Assembly: GCF_022376835.1 (NCBI RefSeq)
Contig: NZ_CP084606.1
Span: 1 to 64,000, forward strand
Reading direction: 5' to 3'
DNA: 64,000 nucleotides
DNA from: Brucepastera parasyntrophica
GTDB lineage: Bacteria; Spirochaetota; Spirochaetia; Treponematales; Treponemataceae
Shown here in pieces: positions 48,084 through 57,662 of the stretch. A program made the position numbers and the translations under genes. Numbering within the stretch: the first letter of the stretch is position 1; every line of letters begins with the position of its first letter. The notes under the pieces were generated by a model. It was given only the letters and a program-made list of their open reading frames with translations, had not been told where the DNA came from and made no database searches.

Positions 48084-51000
48084 TCACCATAAGATGAGTC
48101 GATCCCGGCTTATTTCAAAGCCAAGGCCCTGCAGGACCCGTGTATACGGATTGTCTGCGGCCGGTTCCCCATTGACCGTTTCAATTAATACTTTCCGTTC
48201 CGGATACACTGTCCGTGTACGGGGGACACGGAGAAAAGAAAGAATTTCTTTTATTTCGATGTCCTCCGGAGAAACAAAAACCCGCAGCTCCTTTCCGTTC
48301 CGGGTTGAGACTGCCGCAAGTTCCGGCCCTCTGAAGCAGAGTCTGTTTGCGGCGAGACGCGACGGCAGGTTTTCATCAAGCCCTTCGGCCATGCCCGCAG
48401 GGTTTGCCGGATCACAGGCATTTATCCAGAATATTCTTTTTTCAGAATCACAGGCGGTGAGTTCTTCCGCTATACCGGGATGGGCAAACTGAAGGGAATT
48501 TATTCCGTCGAAGAATCTGCCTGCAACGAGTTCTCCTGAAAGTTCCAGACGCCTCATTACCGGGATGAGTTTTCCCCAGGAAAGGGCAGGCTCTTCCCGT
48601 TCAAGAAAGGGCCTGCACAGTATTCCCCAGCGTCTGATTAACAGGCGGACCCGGTCACGCTCAAGTTCTTCTTCATCCAGCGGATCAAAAGAAGAGGCCT
48701 GCAATCCGTCTGTTGCAAGCGAAAACCATTTACCCTCAACAGGCTTGCCCGCTTTCCAGCGGTCTCTGAGGGCGCGCGGTACATTTCTCCGTTTGCCCGG
48801 GATATATGGAGCTTCTCCGGCCGTTTCCGGATGTGAATCCGCGGCAAAGCCCGCGACCAGTCCTTTTCTTACCGGTTCCCATGTATCGGCAGTCAGCCGT
48901 CCGGCCCAGGCTTCCTTCCATATTTCGTCAGTAGTCCCGGAAATATCAAGACCCGAATCATCTTTCAGTTCCCAGAAGTCTCGGGGCCGGGACGAGTCCG
49001 CAAAGTAATCGGGACCTCCTGGCCGTTCGGGAAGAACAAGATCAAGGTCTTCGGGCGAACAGAATCCTGCCCTGACTTCACCAGTACCAAACCAGACCAG
49101 ATTTCCCGAATGAAGTTCGGCGTCAAGAAGCTCAGGCCGGTAGGACGGCAGCCGGGCAGGGAAAAAGTCCGTTTCCCACAGCCTGGCCGGAGCGGAGACG
49201 CAGGACAGTTTTTCCCAGGGTTTATCCGTATGCTGCAGGATTCCCTGCCTCAGTGCGAGATAGACAGGAAGAAGGGACGCAGGTCTGGGCTGTATATCCG
49301 GACGGGCGCGTTTTCTTGACAGCCGTAAAAGAAGTTCAAGGTTTTCACGGTCACAGACAAGTTCACCCGCGGAGAAAGATTCTTCTCCGGTTTTTTTCGC
49401 GCTATCTGCCGAAACCTGCACATTTCTTACAAGGTCGCCGTTTTCTTCCAGAGCCGAGGCCGCGTCTTCCGCCTCGGCCTCGGTAACGCCGAATATCTGT
49501 GCAATATGCGAAATGAACACAGGGCCTTCATACCTGAGCCACTCGTCAAGGAACGCAAGGGGTTCCTCCTGCCATATATCGGCGCGTTCAATGTGGATGA
49601 TTGAGGGTATCGATGAACCCTTTCGTGTGGTTTCAACCAGATTTCCGCTGAGACTGTGATCAGCTTCCCAGATTTCTGCAAGTCCGGGATCCGTATTTTC
49701 AAGCAGCTCTTTCCATTCATCCGCGGGAATCGCGATTCTTTCCTTGACCCATTCTGAAAGTTCGAGGACTGTTTCCGGTGACCAGTCCGGCAGTTCCCGT
49801 CTCAGGCGGGCAGTAAAATCCGAAACAATGGAGGCAGGAATTGCCGGCCGCAGCCTTGCGTTCCCGATTGCATCATTTATTACCTGGTCGCTCAGTGATG
49901 AGCCTCGAAGTTCGGGACGGTCATCAGTGTCATACAGGAGCTTGTTTGTCTCCTTCCAGACCATATCAAGGGCGAAAGGGCTTGGCTCGCGGGTATTAAA
50001 AAAATGTACGGAAACTGAACCGTCAGCGATTTCACTGCAAAAGTCGTTAAATCCGTTCATATCAAACTGGTCGGTAAGGCAGCTTCTCCAGGCCTCGGCA
50101 ATGGCGGGAAAATCACCGTAACCGGATACGGCGTCAAAAAGCCGTTTTGCCCGCTGCCTCATTATCCATAGAGGCGTCCGTCTTCCGAAGCCGGCCTTGG
50201 GCAAAAGCATGGAACGTTCGGCGGCCTCCCTGAATGCGGCTCCAAACACTCCGGACGATTCAAAACGGGCATAGAACTGTTTTTGCCTGATATTGCTGTC
50301 CCCGATTTTCTGGAGAGCATTCCGCACGGCTTGCTCAGCGGAAATTTCCTGGAGCCGGGGAAGTATTACAAGAATGGCATTGTCATCCGGTATTGTTTCG
50401 ACCCTGAGATTAAGCGATTCTTCAAGCTGTCCGGCAAGGGCCATGGAAAGCGGATAATTGACTGCGCCGCCGCGGAAGGTGTGCAGGACAACTGAGATCA
50501 TATCCCCTTTGTTCAGAGCGTCTTCGATAATTTCAATGGCAAGCGAGTCTCTTCCTGAAAGAGGAACATTCTGGATATCTTTCTGGGCTTCCAGAAAACG
50601 TTTCAGAGAAAAAAGGGTATCTTCCGTCAGGGCCGAATCCGCAAAAGCCTCGCCCGAATAAATTCCATTTCTGGCGCTGTCGAGAATTTTCAGCATACGC
50701 TCCACCAGAACAGGGCTGCGGTACACCGCTTCGGCCCTCCAGAAAGGGACGAAATCGGCGGGACGTTCCAGGGATACAACTTCGACAGCTTCCGATCCGA
50801 TTGCCACAATCCGCCATGAATGGGTCCCGAATGAAAAACTGTCTCCAGTTCTGCGTTCCCAGACAAACTCTTCATCGAGTTCGCCTATCTTTGTTCCGTT
50901 GGGCAGACGAAGGGAATAGCTCCCCCTGTTTGCTATCACACCTCCCGAAGAATATAAGGAGAGGAGGACTCCGTCGGAAGCCGTAAGCAGACCGGTTTTC

Positions 51001-52766
51001 GCGTCGATATACAGACGCGGTTTCAGGTCCCTGAGCCTGCTTGATGAATACCTACCCGCAAGCATCTGGACAACCCGGTCATAGGCAGGTCTGCCCAGAT
51101 TTTCGAAAGGCAGGAAACCCCTGAGCAGATTATAAAGTTCATCTGCGTTTCTCGGGGCCTCCGTGCAGAGGGCAAGAATAATCTGGGCAAGAATATCCAG
51201 AGGGTTTTCTATTACGGCTGTTTTTTCAATTTCCCTGTCCCTGATCGCTCCCGCAAGGGCAACGCCGGTGAGAAGATCATTTCCGTGAAAGGGAACAAGT
51301 CGCCCATAACTTGTTTTTCCGACCCCGTGTCCGGAACGTCCGATCCGCTGCAGCGCTACCGATGAGGAATTTGGCGAACCCGCAAGAATAACCTCATCCA
51401 CGCTGCCTATATCTATACCAAGCTCAAGAGACCCTGTTGCCACAACGCAGGGAAGGCGTCCTTCCGCAAGTCTGATTTCGACTGCCCTCCTGACTTCCTT
51501 TGAAAGTGAACCGTGATGGGCAAAGGCAACCGTTTCACCGAATCGCTCATTCAGCAGAAAAGCGATCCGTTCCGCGCGGCGCCTTGCGTCAGTGAATACG
51601 AGAGTGGTTCTGTTTTTCTGTATTCTGCCGGCAATAATATCTATCAGAGCAATATAACGGGCGCCGTAGCGTACATTAACGGTCTTTACTTTTTTTCCGT
51701 TTTTTTCTTTTCTCTCTCCGGCCGCATCGGACTGCTGTCCGGATTGTACATGTTCTCCGGCATCTTTATGTTCATGATACGATGAGTCATCGTATCCGTC
51801 CTTATCATTTGTGTATATATTTTCAATATCATGTGTATAATACGATGGTTCATCGTATTTTGCTTTATTGTGTCCGGATGATTCTTCCGTATCCGTATTT
51901 TCCTGATCAGGCCTGCCGCCGGGCGATGTGTATGAATTTCCGGTTTTATGTGTATGATACGATGCGCTATCGTATTCCTTTTGAATTTCCGTACTGTTTG
52001 CCGGTCCGGGAAGGGTTCCTGAGGGATATTCTATGATAAAGTCGATCCGCTTCCCGGAAGGAGGGGCGACAATACATACGTTCCGCGGTTCATACGATCC
52101 TTGGTTGCCTGATCCGGAAGGTTTCAGTCCTCCTGCAAAACGGGCTGCGGCTTCGGGCGGATTGACGGTTGCGGAAAGAGCTACCCGCTGGAATTCTCCG
52201 GAAACCAGTGACAGCCTGGCAAGCTGACACGCAAGGAAAGATCCGCGTTTTGTTCCGAGAACAGAATGTATTTCATCAAGGACCACATACTGGAGGTGTG
52301 AAAGAATTGTTCTTGATTTCGGGTTCAAAAGAAGTATGGCAAGACTCTCCGGGGTCAGGGCTAGTATTCCGGGCGGTTTTGACAGAAAGCGTCTCCGCTC
52401 CGTTTGCGTGGTATCGCCTGAGCGGGTATCGACCCGGATGTCCGGAAAAAAAACTCCTTCTTCCTGAAAACGCCCGCTCAGTGATTCGAGCGGTTCCAGA
52501 AGATTTCTCCGTATGTCTTCATTCAGTGCCTTCAGAGGAGAAATGTAAAGTACGGACAAAACCCCGGGTTTATATGTTCCGTCAGCAAAGCGGGAAAGGG
52601 CAACCAGAAATGCCGCAAGGGTTTTTCCGCTTCCTGTCGGTGCGAGCGCGAGAACATGCCTGTTTTCCGCTATAAGCGGCCATGCCTGGGCCTGTACTTC
52701 AGTGGGATTGCCATAGGTTTCGGAAAACCATGTCCTGACTAGAGGGTGCAGTGTTTCCGGCAGCAT
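48084..52766 (-). CDS. Lhr-like large ATP-dependent helicase with palindrome-derived insert
   Basis: A superfamily 2 helicase of the Lhr type (DNA or RNA-DNA hybrid unwinding in repair). The 1560-residue length includes the Lhr core and a C-terminal extension. Motifs: Q motif PTEVQAQAWP, Walker A LAPTGSGKTLAAF (residues 42-49), DEIH in VVLDEIHSVLGTKRG, motif III-like ALSATVNP, motif V GSLELGIDIGSVDEVILAGS, and motif VI QRIGRSGHGVGKT. RecA-like domains 1 and 2 are separated by an insert of roughly residues 245-350. In it the peptide Tyr-Asp-x-x-Ser-Tyr occurs at 265-270, 304-309 and 325-330. The insert is polar and not part of the usual core. AAGGAG precedes ATG 52766; the gene follows the GH16-like gene by 21 nt. 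Confidence 0.9.
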   Translation of the reverse strand: MLPETLHPLVRTWFSETYGNPTEVQAQAWPLIAENRHVLALAPTGSGKTLAAFLVALSRFADGTYKPGVLSVLYISPLKALNEDIRRNLLEPLESLSGRFQEEGVFFPDIRVDTRSGDTTQTERRRFLSKPPGILALTPESLAILLLNPKSRTILSHLQYVVLDEIHSVLGTKRGSFLACQLARLSLVSGEFQRVALSATVNPPEAAARFAGGLKPSGSGNQGSYEPRNVCIVAPPSGKRIDFIIEYPSGTLPGPANSTEIQKEYDSASYHTHKTGNSYTSPGGRPDQENTDTEESSGHNKAKYDEPSYYTHDIENIYTNDKDGYDDSSYHEHKDAGEHVQSGQQSDAAGERKEKNGKKVKTVNVRYGARYIALIDIIAGRIQKNRTTLVFTDARRRAERIAFLLNERFGETVAFAHHGSLSKEVRRAVEIRLAEGRLPCVVATGSLELGIDIGSVDEVILAGSPNSSSVALQRIGRSGHGVGKTSYGRLVPFHGNDLLTGVALAGAIRDREIEKTAVIENPLDILAQIILALCTEAPRNADELYNLLRGFLPFENLGRPAYDRVVQMLAGRYSSSRLRDLKPRLYIDAKTGLLTASDGVLLSLYSSGGVIANRGSYSLRLPNGTKIGELDEEFVWERRTGDSFSFGTHSWRIVAIGSEAVEVVSLERPADFVPFWRAEAVYRSPVLVERMLKILDSARNGIYSGEAFADSALTEDTLFSLKRFLEAQKDIQNVPLSGRDSLAIEIIEDALNKGDMISVVLHTFRGGAVNYPLSMALAGQLEESLNLRVETIPDDNAILVILPRLQEISAEQAVRNALQKIGDSNIRQKQFYARFESSGVFGAAFREAAERSMLLPKAGFGRRTPLWIMRQRAKRLFDAVSGYGDFPAIAEAWRSCLTDQFDMNGFNDFCSEIADGSVSVHFFNTREPSPFALDMVWKETNKLLYDTDDRPELRGSSLSDQVINDAIGNARLRPAIPASIVSDFTARLRRELPDWSPETVLELSEWVKERIAIPADEWKELLENTDPGLAEIWEADHSLSGNLVETTRKGSSIPSIIHIERADIWQEEPLAFLDEWLRYEGPVFISHIAQIFGVTEAEAEDAASALEENGDLVRNVQVSADSAKKTGEESFSAGELVCDRENLELLLRLSRKRARPDIQPRPASLLPVYLALRQGILQHTDKPWEKLSCVSAPARLWETDFFPARLPSYRPELLDAELHSGNLVWFGTGEVRAGFCSPEDLDLVLPERPGGPDYFADSSRPRDFWELKDDSGLDISGTTDEIWKEAWAGRLTADTWEPVRKGLVAGFAADSHPETAGEAPYIPGKRRNVPRALRDRWKAGKPVEGKWFSLATDGLQASSFDPLDEEELERDRVRLLIRRWGILCRPFLEREEPALSWGKLIPVMRRLELSGELVAGRFFDGINSLQFAHPGIAEELTACDSEKRIFWINACDPANPAGMAEGLDENLPSRLAANRLCFRGPELAAVSTRNGKELRVFVSPEDIEIKEILSFLRVPRTRTVYPERKVLIETVNGEPAADNPYTRVLQGLGFEISRDRLILW
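51777..51975 (-). repeat. Three in-frame palindromes within the Lhr-like gene
   Basis: ATACGAT-N5-ATCGTAT occurs at 51777-51795, 51840-51858 and 51957-51975 with loops GAGTC, GGTTC and GCGCT. The copies are 63 and 117 nt apart, both multiples of three, and are read in the same phase. They encode Tyr-Asp-x-x-Ser-Tyr each time. Flanking sequence (TTATGTGTATGATACG type) is also shared. The arms are identical while the loops differ. Confidence 0.9.
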
Positions 52767-52787
52767 ACCGATTCTCCTTTTTGCCTG

Positions 52788-53596
52788 CTATCCGTGTTTG
52801 TAAAAGCGGACATAATCAATAATAAACTCAGCTGGATAAAAAGCCGGCCTGTCTGCGGTTTTTCCATCCCGGGGAATTTCATATATATTCAGCATATACT
52901 GCATAGGGTAGGAGGGGCTTTGTTTTGAAGTATATACCGCCTTGTTATCGATATAGAAGGCTGTCCCCCGGGCGTCCAGTCTGCCCCGTAAATATGGAAG
53001 TCCGCCGCATTGATCGGGAATTCCTGCTCGAAGAATTCGTCATGTATTTCAGGATCTCCGAAAGGATGAATGCCGTATCCGATTATGGAGCTGCATTTTC
53101 CTGCATTTCCTCCCTTTAATTCAAAAATGCAGATTTCAGCCGAGTGTTCCGGTTTATCCTCAAAGCCTATCATCCAGAATGCGCAGACATTTTCAGGGTC
53201 TGGAGAACCTTTGCATCTGATTTCCGTATATCCGTATTGGGGTGTGAACAGTTTTTTTTCCTGCTGGAATTCACGCACGGCGCAGTCTTTTGAAAAACAG
53301 TGCTGCCCTGCCGGACTGCCGGCGGGGCCGGAAAAAACGCCGGTCTGAAGTCCGCTGACTTTTACACCCCCGTTAAATTCAGGACACCAGGGCTTCTGAT
53401 CAGCGGTGATTTGTAATACCAGATTATTGCCGCGGAAACAGTAGCGGGCTTTCGAATTTTTTCTGCTGCTCCACTGCGGCAGATAATAAGGGAGCCATTT
53501 TTTTTCATCAAGTATACCTGAATCAAATTCATCATTAAAAACCGGCAGGCATCCCTTTTTTTCAGGAGGATTTGCGGGAAAGTCTTCCGTCGGCAT
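52788..53596 (-). CDS. GH16-like (laminarinase/beta-glucanase fold) protein, frameshifted
   Basis: A glycoside hydrolase family 16-like protein. From ATG 53596 it shows VFNDEFDSGILDEKKWLPYY, ARYCFRGNNLVLQIT, YGYTEIRCKG and HIYGADWTPG, matching the jelly-roll fold of this family. The catalytic Glu-x-Asp-x-x-Glu motif appears as E154-I-C156-I-F-E159: both Glu are kept but the Asp is Cys. The 3' end reads out of frame unless the C5 run at 52965-52969 gains one base; then it continues as TAFYIDNKAVYTSKQSPSYP to the stop at 52788-52790 (about 269 residues). No signal peptide is seen, so it may act inside the cell. The 225 nt upstream (53597-53821) hold no gene; a TATAAT on the minus strand near 53764 lacks a good -35. 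Confidence 0.78.
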
Positions 53597-53821
53597 GCTG
53601 TTTTCTCCCTGCTGTTTTCAAATACAAAATTTCTTTTCCGGAGAATCTGCGGAAAAAGAGTTTTGCCGGATCTATCGGACGGTATTATACATTTCCTCCC
53701 GAACGAACCGCTCCGTGAAGTAACAACGCGGCCTGCGCGGAGAAGGTTATTGCTTTTTAATTATAATGAAGTTTGGACTTTCTGTATACGGACGGAAAAC
53801 GACATATATTCCGGGGATTTT

Positions 53822-55962
53822 TCAGACCCTCCGGCGCAGATGCTTTTTCAGCCTGTCAATCACTTCTTCAATATTTAGAGGTTTCCCCACATGGTCATTC
53901 ATTCCGGCGGCAAGGCACTTTTCAATATCTTCACGGAATACATTGGCGGTCATTGCTATGATGGGGATTGTTTTCGCCTCGGGAATATCAAGCGAACGTA
54001 TCTGACGGGTCGCTTCATACCCGTCTTTTTCGGGCATATGAATATCCATTAAAATCAGATCATAGAGGCCGGGATCAGCCGTGAATTTTTCACAGGCAAT
54101 GGCACCATTCTGTGCAGTATCAATTATGAGACCCATCGGCTCAAGAAGAGCGTTTACTATTTCGCAGTTTATTTCTATATCTTCCGCGAGAAGAATGCGG
54201 TTGCCGGCAAAATATCCGGTATAATCAGGAGCATTATTATTGATTTCAATCTCAGGTTTTCTTTCCGATACTCCGGTGCATTCGTTAATGCAGTCGGCTA
54301 TGAGCGAGGAAAACAGCGGTTTGGAAATAAATCTGTCTACTCCGGCGGATGTTGCTTCTTTTTCAATAGTGGTCCACTCCGCTGCCGAAATCATAATGAC
54401 TATGGCATTGTCACTGTAATATTCCCTGATTTTTTTTGTGAGTTCAATTCCGTCCATTCCCGGCATTTTCCAGTCAACAAAAATGACATTGAACGGCGGC
54501 CCCGGATTGTCCGCTATAAGCGCGTAGGCTTCATTTCCGTCTGCGGCGACTGCGCAGGCAAAACCGAGCGCCTGCGCAGTATTGAGGAAGTATTCGCGGA
54601 TGTCCGCGGAATCATCCACAACCAGAACGCGGAGATTTCGTTTATCAACGGTTTTATGATTTGTGTGCCGGTGGTCTCCGGTTCCGGTTTCCACTGTAAT
54701 AGTGAACCCGAATGTTGCTCCTTTTCCTTCTTCGGATTCCATCCAGATGGTTCCGCCCATCATTTCAATAATGTTTTTTGATATGGCAAGTCCGAGTCCT
54801 GTTCCGCCGTACTTACGGGAAATTCCCCCGTCTGCCTGTTCAAAAGAACGGAAAAGATTTTTCTGCTGTTCCTTTGAAATGCCGATACCGGAATCCGTTA
54901 CCTTTACTTTCAGAGTGCATGACTCCGGATCTTCATGTACATTTTCCGCGGACAAAATTATAGTTCCGTTTTCCGGTGTGAATTTTACGGCATTTGATAA
55001 AAAGTTTGTAATAACCTGCGCAAAGCGCTGTTCATCGGAAATTATATAGGCAGGAATATTTCTGTCGATTCTGATTATGAAGTTCTGTTTTTTTCATCCA
55101 CGCGGAAATTAATCACGTTCACTGTTTTCATCAGCATTTTTTCAAAACTGAATTCAGCGTAAGACAGTATGAATTTATTTGCTTCTATTTTAGACATGTC
55201 CAGAATATCGTTGATGACTCCCAGAAGATGGCTGGAAGCTTCGCTTATTTTATCAAGGCAATATTCTTTTTTTGCCGCGTCCCTGGTCGATTTCGCAATA
55301 TTTGTCATGCCGATTATTGCATTCATCGGCGTGCGCATTTCATGGGACATGGTCGCAAGAAAATCTGATTTAGCGGTACTCGCTTTTTCCGCCTGCTCCT
55401 TTGCCTGCAGCACGTCTGTTACGTCATGAAAGAGGGCCATTGCCCCTTCAACTTCACCGGTCTCATCAACCATCGGAGTAAAATGAATAGTGTAATTTCT
55501 AGGGTTATTGTCTCTGCCGATATCGGCGACTTCATCAAGTATAACGCTTTGTTTTTTCTTCATTGATCTCTGGAAGATTTTTTGTATATGGTCTGCCCAC
55601 TTGGAATCGGAAAACTGTTCAAAAACTTCTTTGTAGTAACGGCCGTTTATAAGTCCGAAGTTTTTTATATGCGCCCTTTTCAGAAACGCGTCCGTGCAGT
55701 AGGCAAAGCGTCCGTTCTGGTCAAAAAGGATTATTATATCAGGACAGTTCTCAAGCAGCAAATTCATGTATTTTTCCTGCTTCAGTTTTTCAGCGTCAAT
55801 TACGGCGGCCACGTTTGATTTGGCGACAGCTGTCATTTTGTTTCTTTCAAGAAGGGCCTGAAGATAGGATATTTGCCGTGACAGTTTTTTGTTTTCCCTG
55901 CGCAGTCCGGCAAGCTCGTCTTCGGGGTTTTGGGCAGTCACTTTTTCTATTTTATCGTCCAT
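53822..55962 (-). CDS. Hybrid sensor histidine kinase with PAS and two receiver domains (frameshifted at a T7 run)
   Basis: A cytoplasmic hybrid kinase. From ATG 55962: a coiled coil (ELAGLRRENKKLSRQISYLQ) and a PAS domain (LLLENCPDIIILFDQNGRFA). Next come HisKA (FLATMSHEMRTPMNAIIGMT) and HATPase (VTDSGIGISKEQQKN, GGTGLGLAISKNIIEMMGGT). Two receiver domains follow (LRVLVVDDSADIREYFLNTA with Asp in VIFVDWKMPGMDG; ILLAEDIEINCEIV with Asp in ILMDIHMPEKDGYE). The frame breaks at the T7 run 55088-55094; one more base restores RVDEKKQNFIIRIDRNIPAY. Restored length is about 713 residues. It is 43 nt after the FIST gene on the same strand. Confidence 0.92.
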
Positions 55963-56005
55963 AATTTTTTACCCCAACCTGGAGGAAATTTTCTCCAGTG
56001 CAGAT

Positions 56006-57162
56006 TCAGAAAACACAGGCAATAAAGGTATTATTATGAAAACGGTTAACCAGATTGCCGTCTTCAGTATACACCGGACATATTTCACCGCCGGAATAAC
56101 TGAAATGATAGGGAACAGAAGACTGTATTTTTTCACTGACCGTTTCCATTTCAGCCAGAGCGTCCGCGCCAAGAGCGAGATTGCGGGCAAGGCAGGAAAA
56201 AATCAGGAGTCCTTCCTTTTTGTCCGTATGCAAAACAGTCTCGACAGTTTCCGTTGTTGTGCCGATTACATCTTCATAATCTATGGAACCGATTGCGAGT
56301 GTTGCGTTAACAGGCATTTCTCCGCCGCAGGCCGCGTAACCTTCAGTTGTAATTGCGTAGATCGCGCGCGCGATTGGTTTTGTGCCGTCATTATAGTCAA
56401 TAACAAAAGGAATCGCATTTGTGCCTTCAACTCCATAATCGGTCATCAGTCCAAGAGACTGCAAATATTCTATAACCGGAATACCATTTACTTTTTTCAG
56501 AATACTTCCGTCAGAGTCTGTTATTATTGCCCGCTGTTTCTGGATTTTCTTTTCGGAAATGGAAGCAATAAAAATCTGGGATTTATATCGCCAAACACAA
56601 GTATTAAAACAAGACGGTCCTTGAATGCTTCCCCATTATAAATTGTCTGGGCGTCGTGGTAATCGATATTGTGATCAAGGGCTACTGTCCCGAAGTTCGG
56701 AACGTTGCCCGATATGGAATTCAAAACAGATACTATATGGTCGCCCGCTACATGTCTTACAAGAGGCGCAAAGGTAATTAGCATGGCCGGTTTTTTATCT
56801 GCTGCTGAAGCTGCTTCCGCATATGCCCTCGAGAGAGGCTCCATTTGCTCATTAACAATAGAGTCGGAAACGACTGTAGAAAAGGATACATCATCGCTTG
56901 TCAAAACAGATACACAGAGCATCATCTGCCCGAAAACACTGCTTCCTGCATTGCCTATGGTAGTAGTACCAGCCACATCAAAGGGGAGCTTTTCACACAG
57001 GGCCTTTACAACTCCGGTATCAATAAATTCCGAATAACAGGTAAGAATCCCAACCGAATTTTTACACTGGTTATTTTTCAGGTCCAACTGGTCAAGAATT
57101 TCAGATACAGCCAGATCAACATCATCAATTTCATTGGTACAGGCAGTCAGAGTTTTTATCAC
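56006..57162 (-). CDS. FIST domain sensor protein (frameshifted at an A5 run)
   Basis: FIST (F-box and intracellular signal transduction) proteins are cytoplasmic small-molecule sensors that feed two-component systems. The N-terminal FIST domain begins MIKTLTACTNEIDDVDLAVS and has LPFDVAGTTTIGNAG. The C-terminal domain has GYAACGGEMPVNATLAIGSI, then SCLARNLALG and FSYSGGEICPV near the end. The frame breaks at the A5 run 56570-56574; one more base gives INPRFFIASISEKKIQKQ and joins both parts (about 386 residues). The gene lies directly upstream of the hybrid kinase in one operon, suggesting that FIST delivers a signal to it. The specific ligand is unknown. Confidence 0.85.
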
Positions 57163-57186
57163 AGCAGCGCAACCTCCGGTATCTTT

Positions 57187-57290
57187 TATACTCTTTAAGT
57201 TACGTTTTCTGATATAAAGAATTAGTCAATTCTTTATATCAGAAAACGTATAATCGGAAATAGCCAAATAATCTAAATTATTTGACTATA
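57187..57290 (+). repeat. Double-palindrome repeat element, copy 4
   Basis: Begins TATACTCTTTAAG. First hairpin TACGTTTTCTGATATAAAG... at 57201-57250 has 23-nt perfect arms around AGTC. Relative to other copies both arms gained a base (GTTTTC/GAAAAC) and extended pairing (ACG/CGT), a compensated change. The second palindrome at 57261-57288 has two mismatches. It lies between the divergent FIST gene and purL. Confidence 0.9.
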
Positions 57291-57302
57291 ATACCATAGT
57301 TC

Positions 57303-57320
57303 GAGGTTTTTTAAAACCTC
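57303..57320 (+). repeat. Small palindrome in the purL upstream region
   Basis: GAGGTTTT-TT-AAAACCTC is a perfect inverted repeat 12 nt after repeat copy 4. The remaining purL leader (57321-57656, about 340 nt) shows no gene with a ribosome site, no clear promoter and no recognised riboswitch. Confidence 0.6.
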
Positions 57321-57662
57321 TGCTTTTTGGGGACCTCTAAAAACAGGAGCTTTTACAAACCCTCTTATGATTCTACCCCAGGAAATTCCCAAATACAAGT
57401 ATAAAACCCCAATAATCAACGGGCTTTATCTGTGTGTAATAATATACTGAAATTCGGGCTGTTTTCAAAACAAAATCGGCCTGCTGCCCGGAAAAACTGA
57501 CCCGAAGGTTTATTCCAGAATACGGGTGAATAACGCCGCATTCAGCGGAAAACTCCGCCGAATAACCAGCAATCCTGGTAAAATACGATATCTATTTCCG
57601 CTGAGGCATAGCAATTTTCTCTGTTTTATGGCAGACTTCCGGTATCTTTTTCGGGGGTGCGA

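Noticed and set aside
53597-53821. Small plus-strand open frames between the GH16-like gene and the hybrid kinase
   Set aside because: They lack ribosome sites and run into the antisense of the kinase. The space reads as an intergenic region.
5186-57290. The double-palindrome copies as a CRISPR array or as ordinary terminators
   Set aside because: The copies are scattered tens of kilobases apart, not in an array with spacers, and have no T run after the hairpins.
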